Shown one piece after another: positions 35,741-43,739 of a stretch of 53,145 nt of DNA; the stretch's first letter is position 1, and every line of letters begins with the position of its first letter. Origin of the DNA: Methanoregula sp. UBA154. GTDB taxonomy: Archaea; Halobacteriota; Methanomicrobia; Methanomicrobiales; Methanospirillaceae. The position numbers and the translations under genes are program-made. The stretch is from contig DAPW01000005.1 of the NCBI GenBank assembly GCA_002502245.1, forward strand, positions 53,548 to 106,692. The letters are read 5' to 3'. Under the pieces are notes generated by a model that was given only the letters and a program-made list of their open reading frames with translations, was not told the DNA's origin and ran no database searches.

Positions 35741-36590
35741 GGTGTTCACCTCCCCTGCAGGCACATACATGCGCCTGGTACCGTTCCAGGGACTCTTTTT
35801 CTTCGGGCTGGTACATACGCAGGCGCTGCATCAGGACATTGAAATCAACCTTGTGGGCATCAAACTCAGGACCGTCGACACAGGCAAATTTTGTCATACC
35901 GTCGACCATGACCCGGCAGGAACCGCACATACCGGTACCGTCGACCATGATCGGGTTCAGGCTCACCAGCGTCCGGATACCGGCAGCACGGGTGGCCTCT
36001 GAAGTCACCTTCATCATGATCGCCGGCCCGATGATCCAGACCCGGTCAACCCGCTCTTTTGCCATCACCTGCTTCAGAACATCGGCAGCAAACCCGTGGA
36101 ATCCCCTGCTGCCGTCATCCGTTGCAAGGAAGAACTCATCGCACACCGAGCGCATCTCATTCTCGACAATGATAAGAGAGGCATTCCGGGCACCGATGAT
36201 ACCAATGACCCGGTTACCGGCCGCTTTGGCCGCACGGGCGATGATGGGCAGGTTGGCACTCCCGACACCGCCACCAACAAGAACACAGGTCCCATACGTC
36301 CCCATTTCGCTGGGTTTCCCGAGCGGACCTGCCACGTCCCGGATAGAATCGCCGGATTTTAATGATGCGAGATGCGTGGTGGTCTTCCCGATGGCCATGA
36401 ATATTACACGAATTGCATCCCCGTCAACAGCCGAGATGGTGAGAGGGATACGCTCCCCTTTCTCGTCTATCCTGAAAATAACGAACTGTCCGGCCAGTGC
36501 ATGGTGCGCAACATGGGGTGCCCGGACCCACATCTGGTGTACCTTGTCTGCCAGCTGCTCTGACTTTTCTATGTAAAACAACCGTGTCAC
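35733..36590 (-). CDS. FNR-like subunit of NfnAB-type (sulfide dehydrogenase) complex
   Basis: 285 residues, ATG 36590. It has a ferredoxin-reductase fold: FAD-binding AGQFVIFRIDEKGERIPLTI near residues 33-52, and NAD(P)-binding VLVGGGVGSANLPIIARAAK. The C-terminal cysteines in GTGMCGSCRVMVDGMTKFAC are those that hold the 2Fe-2S cluster in NfnA/SudB. Its last 8 bases overlap the next gene. Together they should carry electrons between NADH, NADPH and ferredoxin, or reduce sulfur compounds. In a methanogen the actual nicotinamide partners are not known from sequence. Confidence 0.93.
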   Translation of the reverse strand: MTRLFYIEKSEQLADKVHQMWVRAPHVAHHALAGQFVIFRIDEKGERIPLTISAVDGDAIRVIFMAIGKTTTHLASLKSGDSIRDVAGPLGKPSEMGTYGTCVLVGGGVGSANLPIIARAAKAAGNRVIGIIGARNASLIIVENEMRSVCDEFFLATDDGSRGFHGFAADVLKQVMAKERVDRVWIIGPAIMMKVTSEATRAAGIRTLVSLNPIMVDGTGMCGSCRVMVDGMTKFACVDGPEFDAHKVDFNVLMQRLRMYQPEEKESLERYQAHVCACRGGEHHG

Positions 36591-36642
36591 TCCTCAAGTA
36601 TGCTGATACCGGGATAATGGCTCTGCCTGTACATTTTTTTCT

Positions 36643-38277
36643 TTACAGTCTCTTTATCTTACGCACCCGGACCGCAACGCCACGGTGCGAGCGCAGCATC
36701 TCATCCGCCGGCAGGGCAGCACGGCCGGTGCCGAGTGCACGCGCACCCACAACAAGCACCTCGTCGCCATCCCGAATCGCCGGGTCGGCTGATACCACGC
36801 CGGGCGCGAGGATGTCCCCTTCCGGAATGAAATCGTCAATATGTACCCGGTAGCCTTCCGGCAGGACCTTCCAGCCGTCAAGCGTAGGCCGGAGCATGCC
36901 GGTCGTTGTATCGATGGAGAAGAGCTGTATATTGTTCCTGCTGTAGAATACTTCCGGGAAATGCCCCCGGAGCGTGGTGCCCCGGGTGTCGACATCGCAG
37001 TTGAACTGGTAGGAGATCATGCCATGGAGGCGGTCATCCTTTATCTTCCGCTCTCCGGCAAGAACGGCATCAAGCATATTCAGGGCAATGGTTCCGGTCG
37101 GATGTTCCGTGCAGGAATACTCAAGCGCGATCCCGCACTGATCTGCTGCCATCTGGGCGACCTTCAGCGCTCCGCCTTCGAGATGGGCGATGACACGGCG
37201 GTAGGTATGGTTCCGGAAGTACCGGGCCAGGATATCTGCTATGACCGCACATTCCTCGGCATCCCAGTAACCGGTGACCGGGACATCGTAATGCCCGGCC
37301 GGGTAGACGGTCTCGAGTTCCCGGGGGACAAGACCGAGCGGGGATGTGACAATCAGTTCGTGGGCCCGACCCCCGACGGCCTGCTGAAACTTCCGGTGGC
37401 TCTGGGAGAGGGAATAGGGCTTCTTTGCCGAGCAGGGGAGAAGCACCGCAACATCCGTTTTTGGGGGAATGTACCGTTCAATGACCCGTTCTGCAAACCG
37501 CCGCACTTCCACCCGCTGCAGGGACTCGCCGGAGTTTGCCCGCATAATACCTGATCGGGCAACCGGTTGCACCCGTTCCATGAACCCGTAATGACGGTCA
37601 AGGTGGCGCAGGATAGCGACCTGCGCGGCATCCAGGCGGCAGCGGGACTCCACGAGATCGCGGAGCTGCCCATCGCCGATAAAGCGGGTGACAAGTGCAA
37701 GTTCCTGCCGGAGGGCGAACCGGTTATGTTCCCGTACATCCCCTGCAGTGCAGCCCGGACAGGAACAGATCCCGCTCGTGAGTGCATCCCTTGGGAAATC
37801 ACCTTCCGGCGTACAGAACCTGCCCTGCGCTGATTTCAGGTCAACGGCCGTGTAATCGAACAGGTCGAACCCGGAATAACAGAGGATCGCAACCGTGGAC
37901 GGGAGTGCGGATGCGGGAGCGTACCACGCGGTATCGACCGGGGTCTTTTCCTTCAGGGTGATGAGCCAGTCCACATACATGCGCGGGTTCGCCATCGCTG
38001 TGTGCCACCCGGCCACCATAACACAGTCGCCGCTCACGGCATGGTTATCGAGCTGCGGGTGGATTGTTACCGGCTGGATTCCATTTTCCGGGGGGAACTG
38101 TCTGACGATCGCAGCCGGGGCGCAGAGCGGGAGATTGGTACCGGCAAGGGTATCAAGGGCCGGAAATAACTCCCTGCACTCTGCAACACCGGGAAGCCTG
38201 ACCGGGGGCATTCCATCGGATTCAAGGGTCCCGATACGGCCAAGACCATCGCGTTTCCGGAAATTAACTCGGGTCAT
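36643..38277 (-). CDS. arcS: Archaeosine synthase ArcS, with PUA domain
   Basis: 544 residues, ATG 38277. It converts preQ0 at position 15 of archaeal tRNA to an archaeosine intermediate by adding lysine (ArcS, formerly TgtA2). The N-terminal part resembles the TGT fold, and a CSCPGC-like cluster reads SGICSCPGCTAGDVREHN. The ArcS signature LLPCSAKKPYSLSQSHRKF is present near residue 280-298. A C-terminal PUA domain (RVHIDDFIPEGDILAPGVVS and GDEVLVVGARALGTGRAAL) binds tRNA. Its start overlaps the tgtA 3' end by 14 bases, so the two consecutive enzymes are coupled. Confidence 0.93.
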   Translation of the reverse strand: MTRVNFRKRDGLGRIGTLESDGMPPVRLPGVAECRELFPALDTLAGTNLPLCAPAAIVRQFPPENGIQPVTIHPQLDNHAVSGDCVMVAGWHTAMANPRMYVDWLITLKEKTPVDTAWYAPASALPSTVAILCYSGFDLFDYTAVDLKSAQGRFCTPEGDFPRDALTSGICSCPGCTAGDVREHNRFALRQELALVTRFIGDGQLRDLVESRCRLDAAQVAILRHLDRHYGFMERVQPVARSGIMRANSGESLQRVEVRRFAERVIERYIPPKTDVAVLLPCSAKKPYSLSQSHRKFQQAVGGRAHELIVTSPLGLVPRELETVYPAGHYDVPVTGYWDAEECAVIADILARYFRNHTYRRVIAHLEGGALKVAQMAADQCGIALEYSCTEHPTGTIALNMLDAVLAGERKIKDDRLHGMISYQFNCDVDTRGTTLRGHFPEVFYSRNNIQLFSIDTTTGMLRPTLDGWKVLPEGYRVHIDDFIPEGDILAPGVVSADPAIRDGDEVLVVGARALGTGRAALPADEMLRSHRGVAVRVRKIKRL

Positions 38278-39718
38278 GGGTCACCCCGATATTCCCCAGA
38301 ACGTCCCGTACAACCGGTTCCCAGCGCGGGCTGCAGGATATTGTGAACATGCTCTCCGGGTGATACTCCTGCAGGATACGGATGCCCCTGCAGCCCTGCC
38401 GGACCATGGCCTCATCCCAATCCGGGATCTCGGAAGGCCCGATGGGGAACGTCTCTTTCAGTTCCCGGAGGTACGGCCCGAAGGGGGGTTTGAAGAGGAG
38501 GGTCGTATCGAAGGCATCCCGTTCACCGCCATCGAACGCTACAAGGATATTCTTCCCGACCGGGAGCCGGCCGAGCTGTTTCTGGTAATGGAGCACTTCC
38601 GTCCGCCGGCAGCTCTCATTGCCCCGGTAAAAGAACCGCCGTTTCGAGACGCGATCGTGCACTTCAAGCTCGGGAGCATGGTCGAGCAGAGCGCGGTACC
38701 CGGAAAGAAGCTGCGGGTGGCCACGGCACCGTTCATCCACAAGTTCCCAGAGCGTACCGTCGGAGATTGCCTGGCGGATCCGGGCGATCTCCGCAAGGGT
38801 GACATGGAGGTTGTGGAGCGCGAGGAGGCGCTCGCGGTCAGGTGCGGAGCGGAGCTCTTCGGCAGTATGGGAGCGGCAGACTGCGCAGGCACAGGGCAGG
38901 TCCACGAGTTCGCTGATCCGGTAACTGCCGTGCACTGTGAGGTACCGGCCATCCTTTGCATACAGTGCATATGCCGCTGAGTCGAAAAGATCGCAGCCCA
39001 TGGCAGTTGCAAGCGCAAACATGGAAGGGTGGCCGGCACCGAAGAGGTGGATGCAGGCCGAAGGGGAGAGTGTCCGTTTTGCTGCCATGACAACGCTGAC
39101 AAGGTCACGGTACCGGTAGGACTCCATGAGAGGGACAACCGCACCGATGGGGCAGAAGGCGAAACCGAGATCGCTTACCTCCCGCCCGGCCCGTTCGCGG
39201 AGGTCCTCAAAGATCCCGCCCTGCACCGGGCCGGCAATCGGTGCATCGCTGCCAAAAACCTCCTTTGCCTCCCGGAGGCGCTGCATCGTGACCGCGAGTT
39301 CCTGTTCCGTTGTCACACGGTCGGACGCAGGAGAGGTCGGGATGTCAAGGGGTACCCAGATATCACTTTTGATGTCCCGCTGGAATGAGAGGGTTTCGAT
39401 ATTGGTGATCGAAACCTGCCCGTAGACCGAGAGCTGGAACGAGCCGGAATCGGTCATGATGACGCCATCGAAATCAAGGACCTTATGGAGCCCTTCGCTC
39501 AGGGCGCGCTCCCGGAACTGCCTGCTCTGCGAAAAAATATAGGCATTGGTGATCAGGGCCTCGACGCCCATTGCCCGCAGTTCCCGGGGAGTGACGAGCT
39601 GGAGGTGCGGGTTGATGACGGGGAGCAGTGCCGGTGTCTTTACAACCTTTTTACCAACCGTGAGCTTTCCGTTCCGGCCCGCGATGTCGCTTGAGAGACT
39701 CTCGAATGCTATTCCCAT
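38264..39718 (-). CDS. tgtA: tRNA-guanine(15) transglycosylase, without the usual PUA domain
   Basis: 484 residues from ATG 39718, with GGGGAG upstream. It exchanges guanine-15 of the tRNA D-arm for preQ0. The TGT core reads ALITNAYIFSQSRQFRERAL, VIMTDSGSFQLSVYGQV (catalytic Asp) and VPLDIPTSP with the nucleophile Asp. The zinc site is PCACAVCRSH plus a later His in LHNLHVTLAEI. Archaeal TgtA is often ~650 residues with C-terminal C1, C2 and PUA domains. Here the protein ends after ~140 residues beyond the core, so the PUA part is missing and lies on ArcS. It lies 59 bases downstream of the AMMECR1 gene. Confidence 0.93.
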   Translation of the reverse strand: MGIAFESLSSDIAGRNGKLTVGKKVVKTPALLPVINPHLQLVTPRELRAMGVEALITNAYIFSQSRQFRERALSEGLHKVLDFDGVIMTDSGSFQLSVYGQVSITNIETLSFQRDIKSDIWVPLDIPTSPASDRVTTEQELAVTMQRLREAKEVFGSDAPIAGPVQGGIFEDLRERAGREVSDLGFAFCPIGAVVPLMESYRYRDLVSVVMAAKRTLSPSACIHLFGAGHPSMFALATAMGCDLFDSAAYALYAKDGRYLTVHGSYRISELVDLPCACAVCRSHTAEELRSAPDRERLLALHNLHVTLAEIARIRQAISDGTLWELVDERCRGHPQLLSGYRALLDHAPELEVHDRVSKRRFFYRGNESCRRTEVLHYQKQLGRLPVGKNILVAFDGGERDAFDTTLLFKPPFGPYLRELKETFPIGPSEIPDWDEAMVRQGCRGIRILQEYHPESMFTISCSPRWEPVVRDVLGNIGVTHDPS

Positions 39719-39777
39719 GCCGAACTCCCCCTTGTTCCCGTTATATATGCTGCATTCGGTTAAACGGTTACCCCAGA

Positions 39778-40347
39778 TCAGGCCCTTTTGTGTTCGGAAA
39801 AGACCTGCCCTTCGAACGTGAGCACTTCGACATTTCTGCTGGTCCAGCACTGCCCCGAGAGGCCGGCCTTCATGCAGGTATGGTCGAGGAATGTCTTTGC
39901 GTCCCAGCCATAATCGGTTGCCACCTGGGGAAGCAGAAGTCCGCTCGTGCCCATACCCCGCACGATAAGCCCGTGTCTTCCCACGATCACCTGTTCCGCC
40001 CGTTGTGCCGGGGGACCTTCCAGGAGTACGGGAACCGTAAGGATCGTGACTTCGAGCGAGAGGTTAGCCAGCTCGTCCTTTGTTACCGGGGGAAACCGCG
40101 GATCTTCCAGCGCAGCCGCTGCCGCTGCGTGGGCAATCGCATCCCCGAGCGGCATAACCGGGTACGGGAAACCAATACATCCCCGGAGACTGCCATTCCG
40201 GGTGAGTGTTACAAAGACCCCCCGCTTTTCGTTAAAGACCGGAGTCAGGTTTTCCGGGGCTTTCGGTTGTTTTGCAACAGCATATCCGATGGCGGCGCGT
40301 GCGGATCGGACCGCCATTGCGCCCTCCTCATCAGTGAGTAACTGCAT
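39778..40347 (-). CDS. AMMECR1-domain protein
   Basis: 189 residues from ATG 40347 (MQLLTDEEGAMAVRSARAAI), preceded by a GGGGAAG site. Longer in-frame starts exist (40410, 40602), but the first overlaps poor sequence and the last runs into the RNase P gene. The AMMECR1 signature is GSLRGCIGFPYPVMPLGDAI, the conserved LRGCIG motif. PPVTKDELANLSLEVTILTV and GLIVRGMGTSGLLLPQVATD follow. It is a small cytoplasmic domain found in all three domains of life, of unclear function. It heads the probable operon AMMECR1-tgtA-arcS. Confidence 0.92.
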   Translation of the reverse strand: MQLLTDEEGAMAVRSARAAIGYAVAKQPKAPENLTPVFNEKRGVFVTLTRNGSLRGCIGFPYPVMPLGDAIAHAAAAAALEDPRFPPVTKDELANLSLEVTILTVPVLLEGPPAQRAEQVIVGRHGLIVRGMGTSGLLLPQVATDYGWDAKTFLDHTCMKAGLSGQCWTSRNVEVLTFEGQVFSEHKRA

Positions 40348-40477
40348 GGCATACTTCCCCTTGCTTGTGACTGTCTTTAGCGTGCTCTTCTTTAACAATC
40401 TATCGAACATTCCTGATCTGTTCCCGGCAGGTACCCCTGTGGCGCTGCACTTATCTTCCTGCACGTCCCTGTACTGT

Positions 40478-40818
40478 ATGAGAGGGAGAGAGCGGCCGAC
40501 GGTGACGTAACTGTCGCTGAGGAAAGTCCTCCCACCCACCGGGCACGCAGCCGTACGCAAGTACGGGTGGCGAGAGTCACGGCAATGGAACAGAAACGAC
40601 ACGGCCTGTTTTCAGTTATGAAGCGGTTGAGCCAAAAAGGCGAGAAGCATGGTCTCCATGCGAGTAACCCGCTGAGCGTTCACAGACAGGATACGTTGAA
40701 ACGGCGAATCCCTGCGGGTGCAAGCCAGAACAGGACAACAGGACGCCCGGTCTCCGTCCGGGTTTGGCGCCGAGCTGAATGCCGCTAGAACAGAAGGAGG
40801 CTTACTCCTCCCACTCAT
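40478..40818 (+). ncRNA. rnpB: RNase P RNA, archaeal type A
   Basis: This stretch is the catalytic RNA of RNase P, which trims the 5' leader of tRNA. The P1 helix pairs ATGAG/GGGAG (40478-40488) with CTCCC/CTCAT (40808-40818). CR-I GAGGAAAGTCC is at 40519-40529. The ACAGAAACG segment at about 40590-40598 is CR-II. AAGCGG, GGTGCAAGCCA and GAATCC occur in the middle part. CR-V, CAGAAGGAGGCTTA, is near 40791-40804. Length of about 341 bases is normal. It is divergent from the AMMECR1 gene and carries no protein frame. Confidence 0.95.
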
Positions 40819-40929
40819 CCTTTTACTACAATCGATCGGCCCGTTTCTAAAGATTGGTGTTTTCACCGGATTTGCCGTCAGGTATTCAATACCATTGCGC
40901 TGCTGAAGACCTCTTTTAAAAGATGAGAT
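40819..40929. other. Spacer between rnpB and repeat block
   Basis: A T-rich stretch (TCCTTTTACTAC near 40818-40830) just after the P1 helix may end the rnpB transcript. No gene is seen. Confidence 0.4.
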
Positions 40930-41335
40930 CATCCCCCTTGCGCCAACCCTGCTCCCGATGGAAGCTCAGTGCGCATGCGATACCTCGATATTACCGGTAC
41001 CGTCCCGTTTTTTTACGGGTAATACTGCGCTATCGTAACCGGGGCGCCCAAGCGGCGGGGTGAAGATAGGAAAGCGTCAGGTAATTCCAGATGATTTCCC
41101 ATGAAATTGAATGAAACCGATGTGATGAATGGATTCATTACCCTCCTCCTTTCTTGGGATGAACGCCGCAACCCCGAAGGGGCGCCCCCGCGGCGGATCG
41201 CTACGCTCCATCTTTTCCACAGAGACAGCGTGTCCAACGACAGCGATTTAGAGAGAGACCTTCCTGCCCCGCCGTGCCCCGCGAGGGCCCCTGAAGCGGG
41301 TAGCCATCATAATTCTGGTTTCTTGTTCCACCACC
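40930..41335 (+). repeat. Intergenic modular repeat, copy 5a (modules A-B-C-D-E, plus orientation)
   Basis: A is at 40930-40980 (CCCCCTTGCGCCAACCCTGC, then GCGCATGCGAT). B at 41014-41075 has ATACTGCGCTATCGTAACCG. C at 41090-41120 contains ATTTCCCATGAAATTG. D at about 41158-41205 has a CCCC-GAA-GGGG hairpin in a CCGC/GCGG stem. E at 41265-41310 has the GCCCC-GCGA-GGG hairpin. An inverted copy follows at 41440-41872. Confidence 0.85.
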
Positions 41336-41439
41336 TCAATTCAGGAATCCCTGACCCGGAAAATCACAGAAAATTCCCCGATCCTGCCGTTCCGAAAAGA
41401 GGTCCTTAAACAGGAATCGGAAATAATTATTGGACCGTT

Positions 41440-41872
41440 CTGTTCTGTAGAAACGCATATGAACGGGCGTTCGCACCCGAAGCATGAATATTGGCAATGA
41501 ATGTGGAGATTACGAGGGCTCCCCGCCTCAGGGCCCCTCCGGGGCACGGCAAGGCAGATTACCGGAATCGCGAATGAATCGTTCATGAAGGCCGCCGCGG
41601 GGGCGCCCCGTCGGGGGCGGCGGCAACTATCATAATCGGGGGTATGGGGGTCTCAACCCCCATCATTTATTCCGGAATGAAACGATTTTCATGGGAAATC
41701 CTTCGCACAATTCTGACGCTCCCGGGGGCTTCGCCCCCGCCGCTGTGGCATCCCTGAATTGCGATAACGGCGTATGAACTGGTCAATTTTAAATGAGAAC
41801 AGTACAGGTAATTCCAAGGCATCGCATGCGCCCCCGCCCCCAACGCGGCAGGGCTGGCTCAAGGGGGGCGAT
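41440..41872 (-). repeat. Intergenic modular repeat, copy 5b (modules A-B-C-D-E-F, minus orientation)
   Basis: Read on the minus strand: A at 41819-41872, B with GGGGC hairpin around 41720-41750, C around 41680-41705, D at 41580-41625 (GCCGCCGC/GCGGCGGC stem with inner CCCC-GAC-GGGG), E at 41515-41566 (CCTTGCC pairing with GGCGGGG through two G-U pairs, inner GCCCC-GGA-GGGGC), and F near 41445-41470. A G/C-run tail (41636-41670) is shared with 660-692. It forms a head-to-head composite with copy 5a. Confidence 0.85.
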
Positions 41873-41947
41873 TTAATCACGTAACAATGATTTCTACAGA
41901 GCAGACCGTTCAACAATTTTCATCGTTCCGCTGTGAATACCATTGGT

Positions 41948-41972
41948 TCATGCCCGTTTCTATAAAGCAAAA
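41948..41972 (+). repeat. Solitary F module
   Basis: TTCATGCCCGTTTCTATAAA lies just before the stop of the lipoprotein gene and matches module F of copies 1 and 3. Its presence outside the main blocks shows that modules move or persist separately. Confidence 0.6.
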
Positions 41973-41976
41973 AAAA

Positions 41977-42381
41977 TCAGATCCAGGCATCAAGGATATC
42001 CTGATGAGAACCGTTCGTGAAATATCCTGTGATGAGGACATGGACCTTTTCCGTGTAAGGCCCTAGGAAGATATCGGTCCCTCCACGCTGCACCGGCGTG
42101 GTATCAAGACGGGAATTCATGGACTGTGTCTTGACACTCCCTCTGCTGTCGATAACCGTTGTCTGGAGTTCTATGAGCTGGTCGGCATCCGGCCCTCCTG
42201 CGTACGTAACGAGGATCTTTGTCGAATCGATCCTTTGTGCCGTGGCGACAATGGATTCACCCGGGGCGGGGATACCCGTCGTCGCTTCCGGGGATTGTGG
42301 TGTTCCTGCCGGCTGCACAGACGGCTGGGCGCATCCCGCAGCAAGGAGCGAGCAGATGAGAATTACGAAGAGAGCCTTCAC
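41977..42381 (-). CDS. Small lipoprotein
   Basis: 134 residues, ATG 42381. A signal peptide with lipobox (FVILICSLLAAGC, Cys near residue 17) anchors it in the membrane. A Ser/Pro/Thr spacer leads to a ~90-residue beta-rich domain (KILVTYAGGPDADQLIELQT, YTEKVHVLITGYFTNGSHQD). Similar small lipoproteins with a fibronectin-like domain are frequent in Methanomicrobiales, but the function is unknown. It is divergent from the 42712 gene across a 330-base region that shows no other gene. Confidence 0.82.
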   Translation of the reverse strand: MKALFVILICSLLAAGCAQPSVQPAGTPQSPEATTGIPAPGESIVATAQRIDSTKILVTYAGGPDADQLIELQTTVIDSRGSVKTQSMNSRLDTTPVQRGGTDIFLGPYTEKVHVLITGYFTNGSHQDILDAWI

Positions 42382-42711
42382 AAGGGATCACACTCATTGT
42401 ATCTGCCGGAATAGTGAAGGACCAGGAGAACTGTATCTCACACGATCCTCTTGTCCGTGACTTTTTTTTGTGAGCAGATAATGATATCCACCGGATTCGC
42501 GGGTACACGGAACTTTCCGGGGTTTTTTCCGGCCGGTGGTCCCGATATCAGATGGGGATGTATCACCAGTACTGCCAATCCTGGATCCGGATTATCATGC
42601 CATCGCGTCCGGCCGGCAGAGAGGCCAGCGGGCAGGAGAATCTGCCGGTGTATGGTAGCACACACAAGTTTTTCTCGCGGTACCCGGCATATACATAGTG
42701 GAAGTGAACCC

Positions 42712-43734
42712 ATGATCAACCATCCATTCCGCCGTACATTCGGCGGGGCATGCGTAATCCTCATCTGCCTTGGCCTGATCCTGCCGGCAGGTGCCGTAGA
42801 GCTCGACCCGGTGGGATCCTCATCGGGTACCGTTACCATTGCCAACGGGGACCCCGTCTTTATCCATGGCATCGCAACCGGCCAGCCGCGGAACGGGCTC
42901 CAGCTCTGGATCATCAGCCACAACTATCTCAAGGTTACCACTCTTGCGGTGAACGATGACGATACGTACCTCTATGAACTCAAACCTGCTGATACGCAGA
43001 ACCTCGCGTCAGGCCAGTACTTCTTCCTCGTCCAGCACCCGATGGTGAACGGCCAGTTCGATATCGTGTACGATCCGTCTTCCGGTACCATCATCAACAG
43101 ACAACTTGGGACAGGCAAGGAGATTTTCAAACTTTCCGGGTCGGGAAGTCTCCAGGGGCCGGACAGTGCACAGGCACTGGTGGAGGCCATTGGCAGCCAG
43201 AATATTGATGATACCTTTGCCACGTATTCGTTCTTCATCTCACCACCTGCGGCATTCATTAATCCCGTCGGTGATCTCTACGCGGGCGACAAGTTCACCC
43301 TCTCCGGCTCCACCAACCTTGCAGCGGGCGACGAGCTTATGATAGAGGTCGTCTCGTCCTCGTTCAAACCAACAGACAAATCCCAGAGCGGAGAGTTTTC
43401 CGGTACATCGGGAGTTGTAAAAGTAGTTCCGGGCAGCGGGGGGTACAACCGGTGGTCGTTCGATGTCGATGCAACGGCCTTCAAACCGGATGAATATATC
43501 GTGAAGGTCTCCGGAATCGTACAGGATGTAACCGCTTCTACGTACTTTACCATCCTCATCGGTCCCCGACCGGTGACCGCAACCGCGACAGTCACGGCAA
43601 CAGTCACTACCGCAGTCCCGACGACAACGCTTCTGCCGGCGACCATGGCAACCACACCCCGGTCGCCCCTTCCCTGCGGGATTGCTGCCCTTGCCCTGCT
43701 TGCGGTCTGGGCTTCTATCAGAAAGAACGGGTAA
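42712..43734 (+). CDS. Secreted surface protein with C-terminal anchor
   Basis: 340 residues from ATG 42712 (the frame is open upstream to 42451, but GGAAGTGA just before 42712 and the signal peptide fix this start). The signal peptide is FGGACVILICLGLILPAGA. The mature part has two beta-rich repeats of about 130 residues: SGTVTIANGDPVFIHGIATG... and NPVGDLYAGDKFTLSGSTNL.... A Thr/Val/Ala-rich stalk precedes a C-terminal hydrophobic helix and RKNG, typical of sorting or anchor signals in archaeal surface proteins. Family not identified. Probably a cell-envelope protein of the kind common in this order. Confidence 0.8.
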   Translation: MINHPFRRTFGGACVILICLGLILPAGAVELDPVGSSSGTVTIANGDPVFIHGIATGQPRNGLQLWIISHNYLKVTTLAVNDDDTYLYELKPADTQNLASGQYFFLVQHPMVNGQFDIVYDPSSGTIINRQLGTGKEIFKLSGSGSLQGPDSAQALVEAIGSQNIDDTFATYSFFISPPAAFINPVGDLYAGDKFTLSGSTNLAAGDELMIEVVSSSFKPTDKSQSGEFSGTSGVVKVVPGSGGYNRWSFDVDATAFKPDEYIVKVSGIVQDVTASTYFTILIGPRPVTATATVTATVTTAVPTTTLLPATMATTPRSPLPCGIAALALLAVWASIRKNG

Positions 43735-43739
43735 AGAGA

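Noticed and set aside
34427..35842. A 471-codon open frame on the plus strand, opposite the NfnB-like gene
   Set aside because: It is antisense to a clearly conserved enzyme, has His/Asp/Gly-rich composition and no domain. GC-rich codon use keeps the reverse frame open.
37895..38980. A 361-codon plus frame opposite arcS/tgtA
   Set aside because: It overlaps two strongly conserved genes on the other strand and has no recognisable domain.
39778..40602. Longer AMMECR1 start at 40602
   Set aside because: It would run through the RNase P RNA gene. The start at 40347 has a ribosome binding site and gives the family's usual length.
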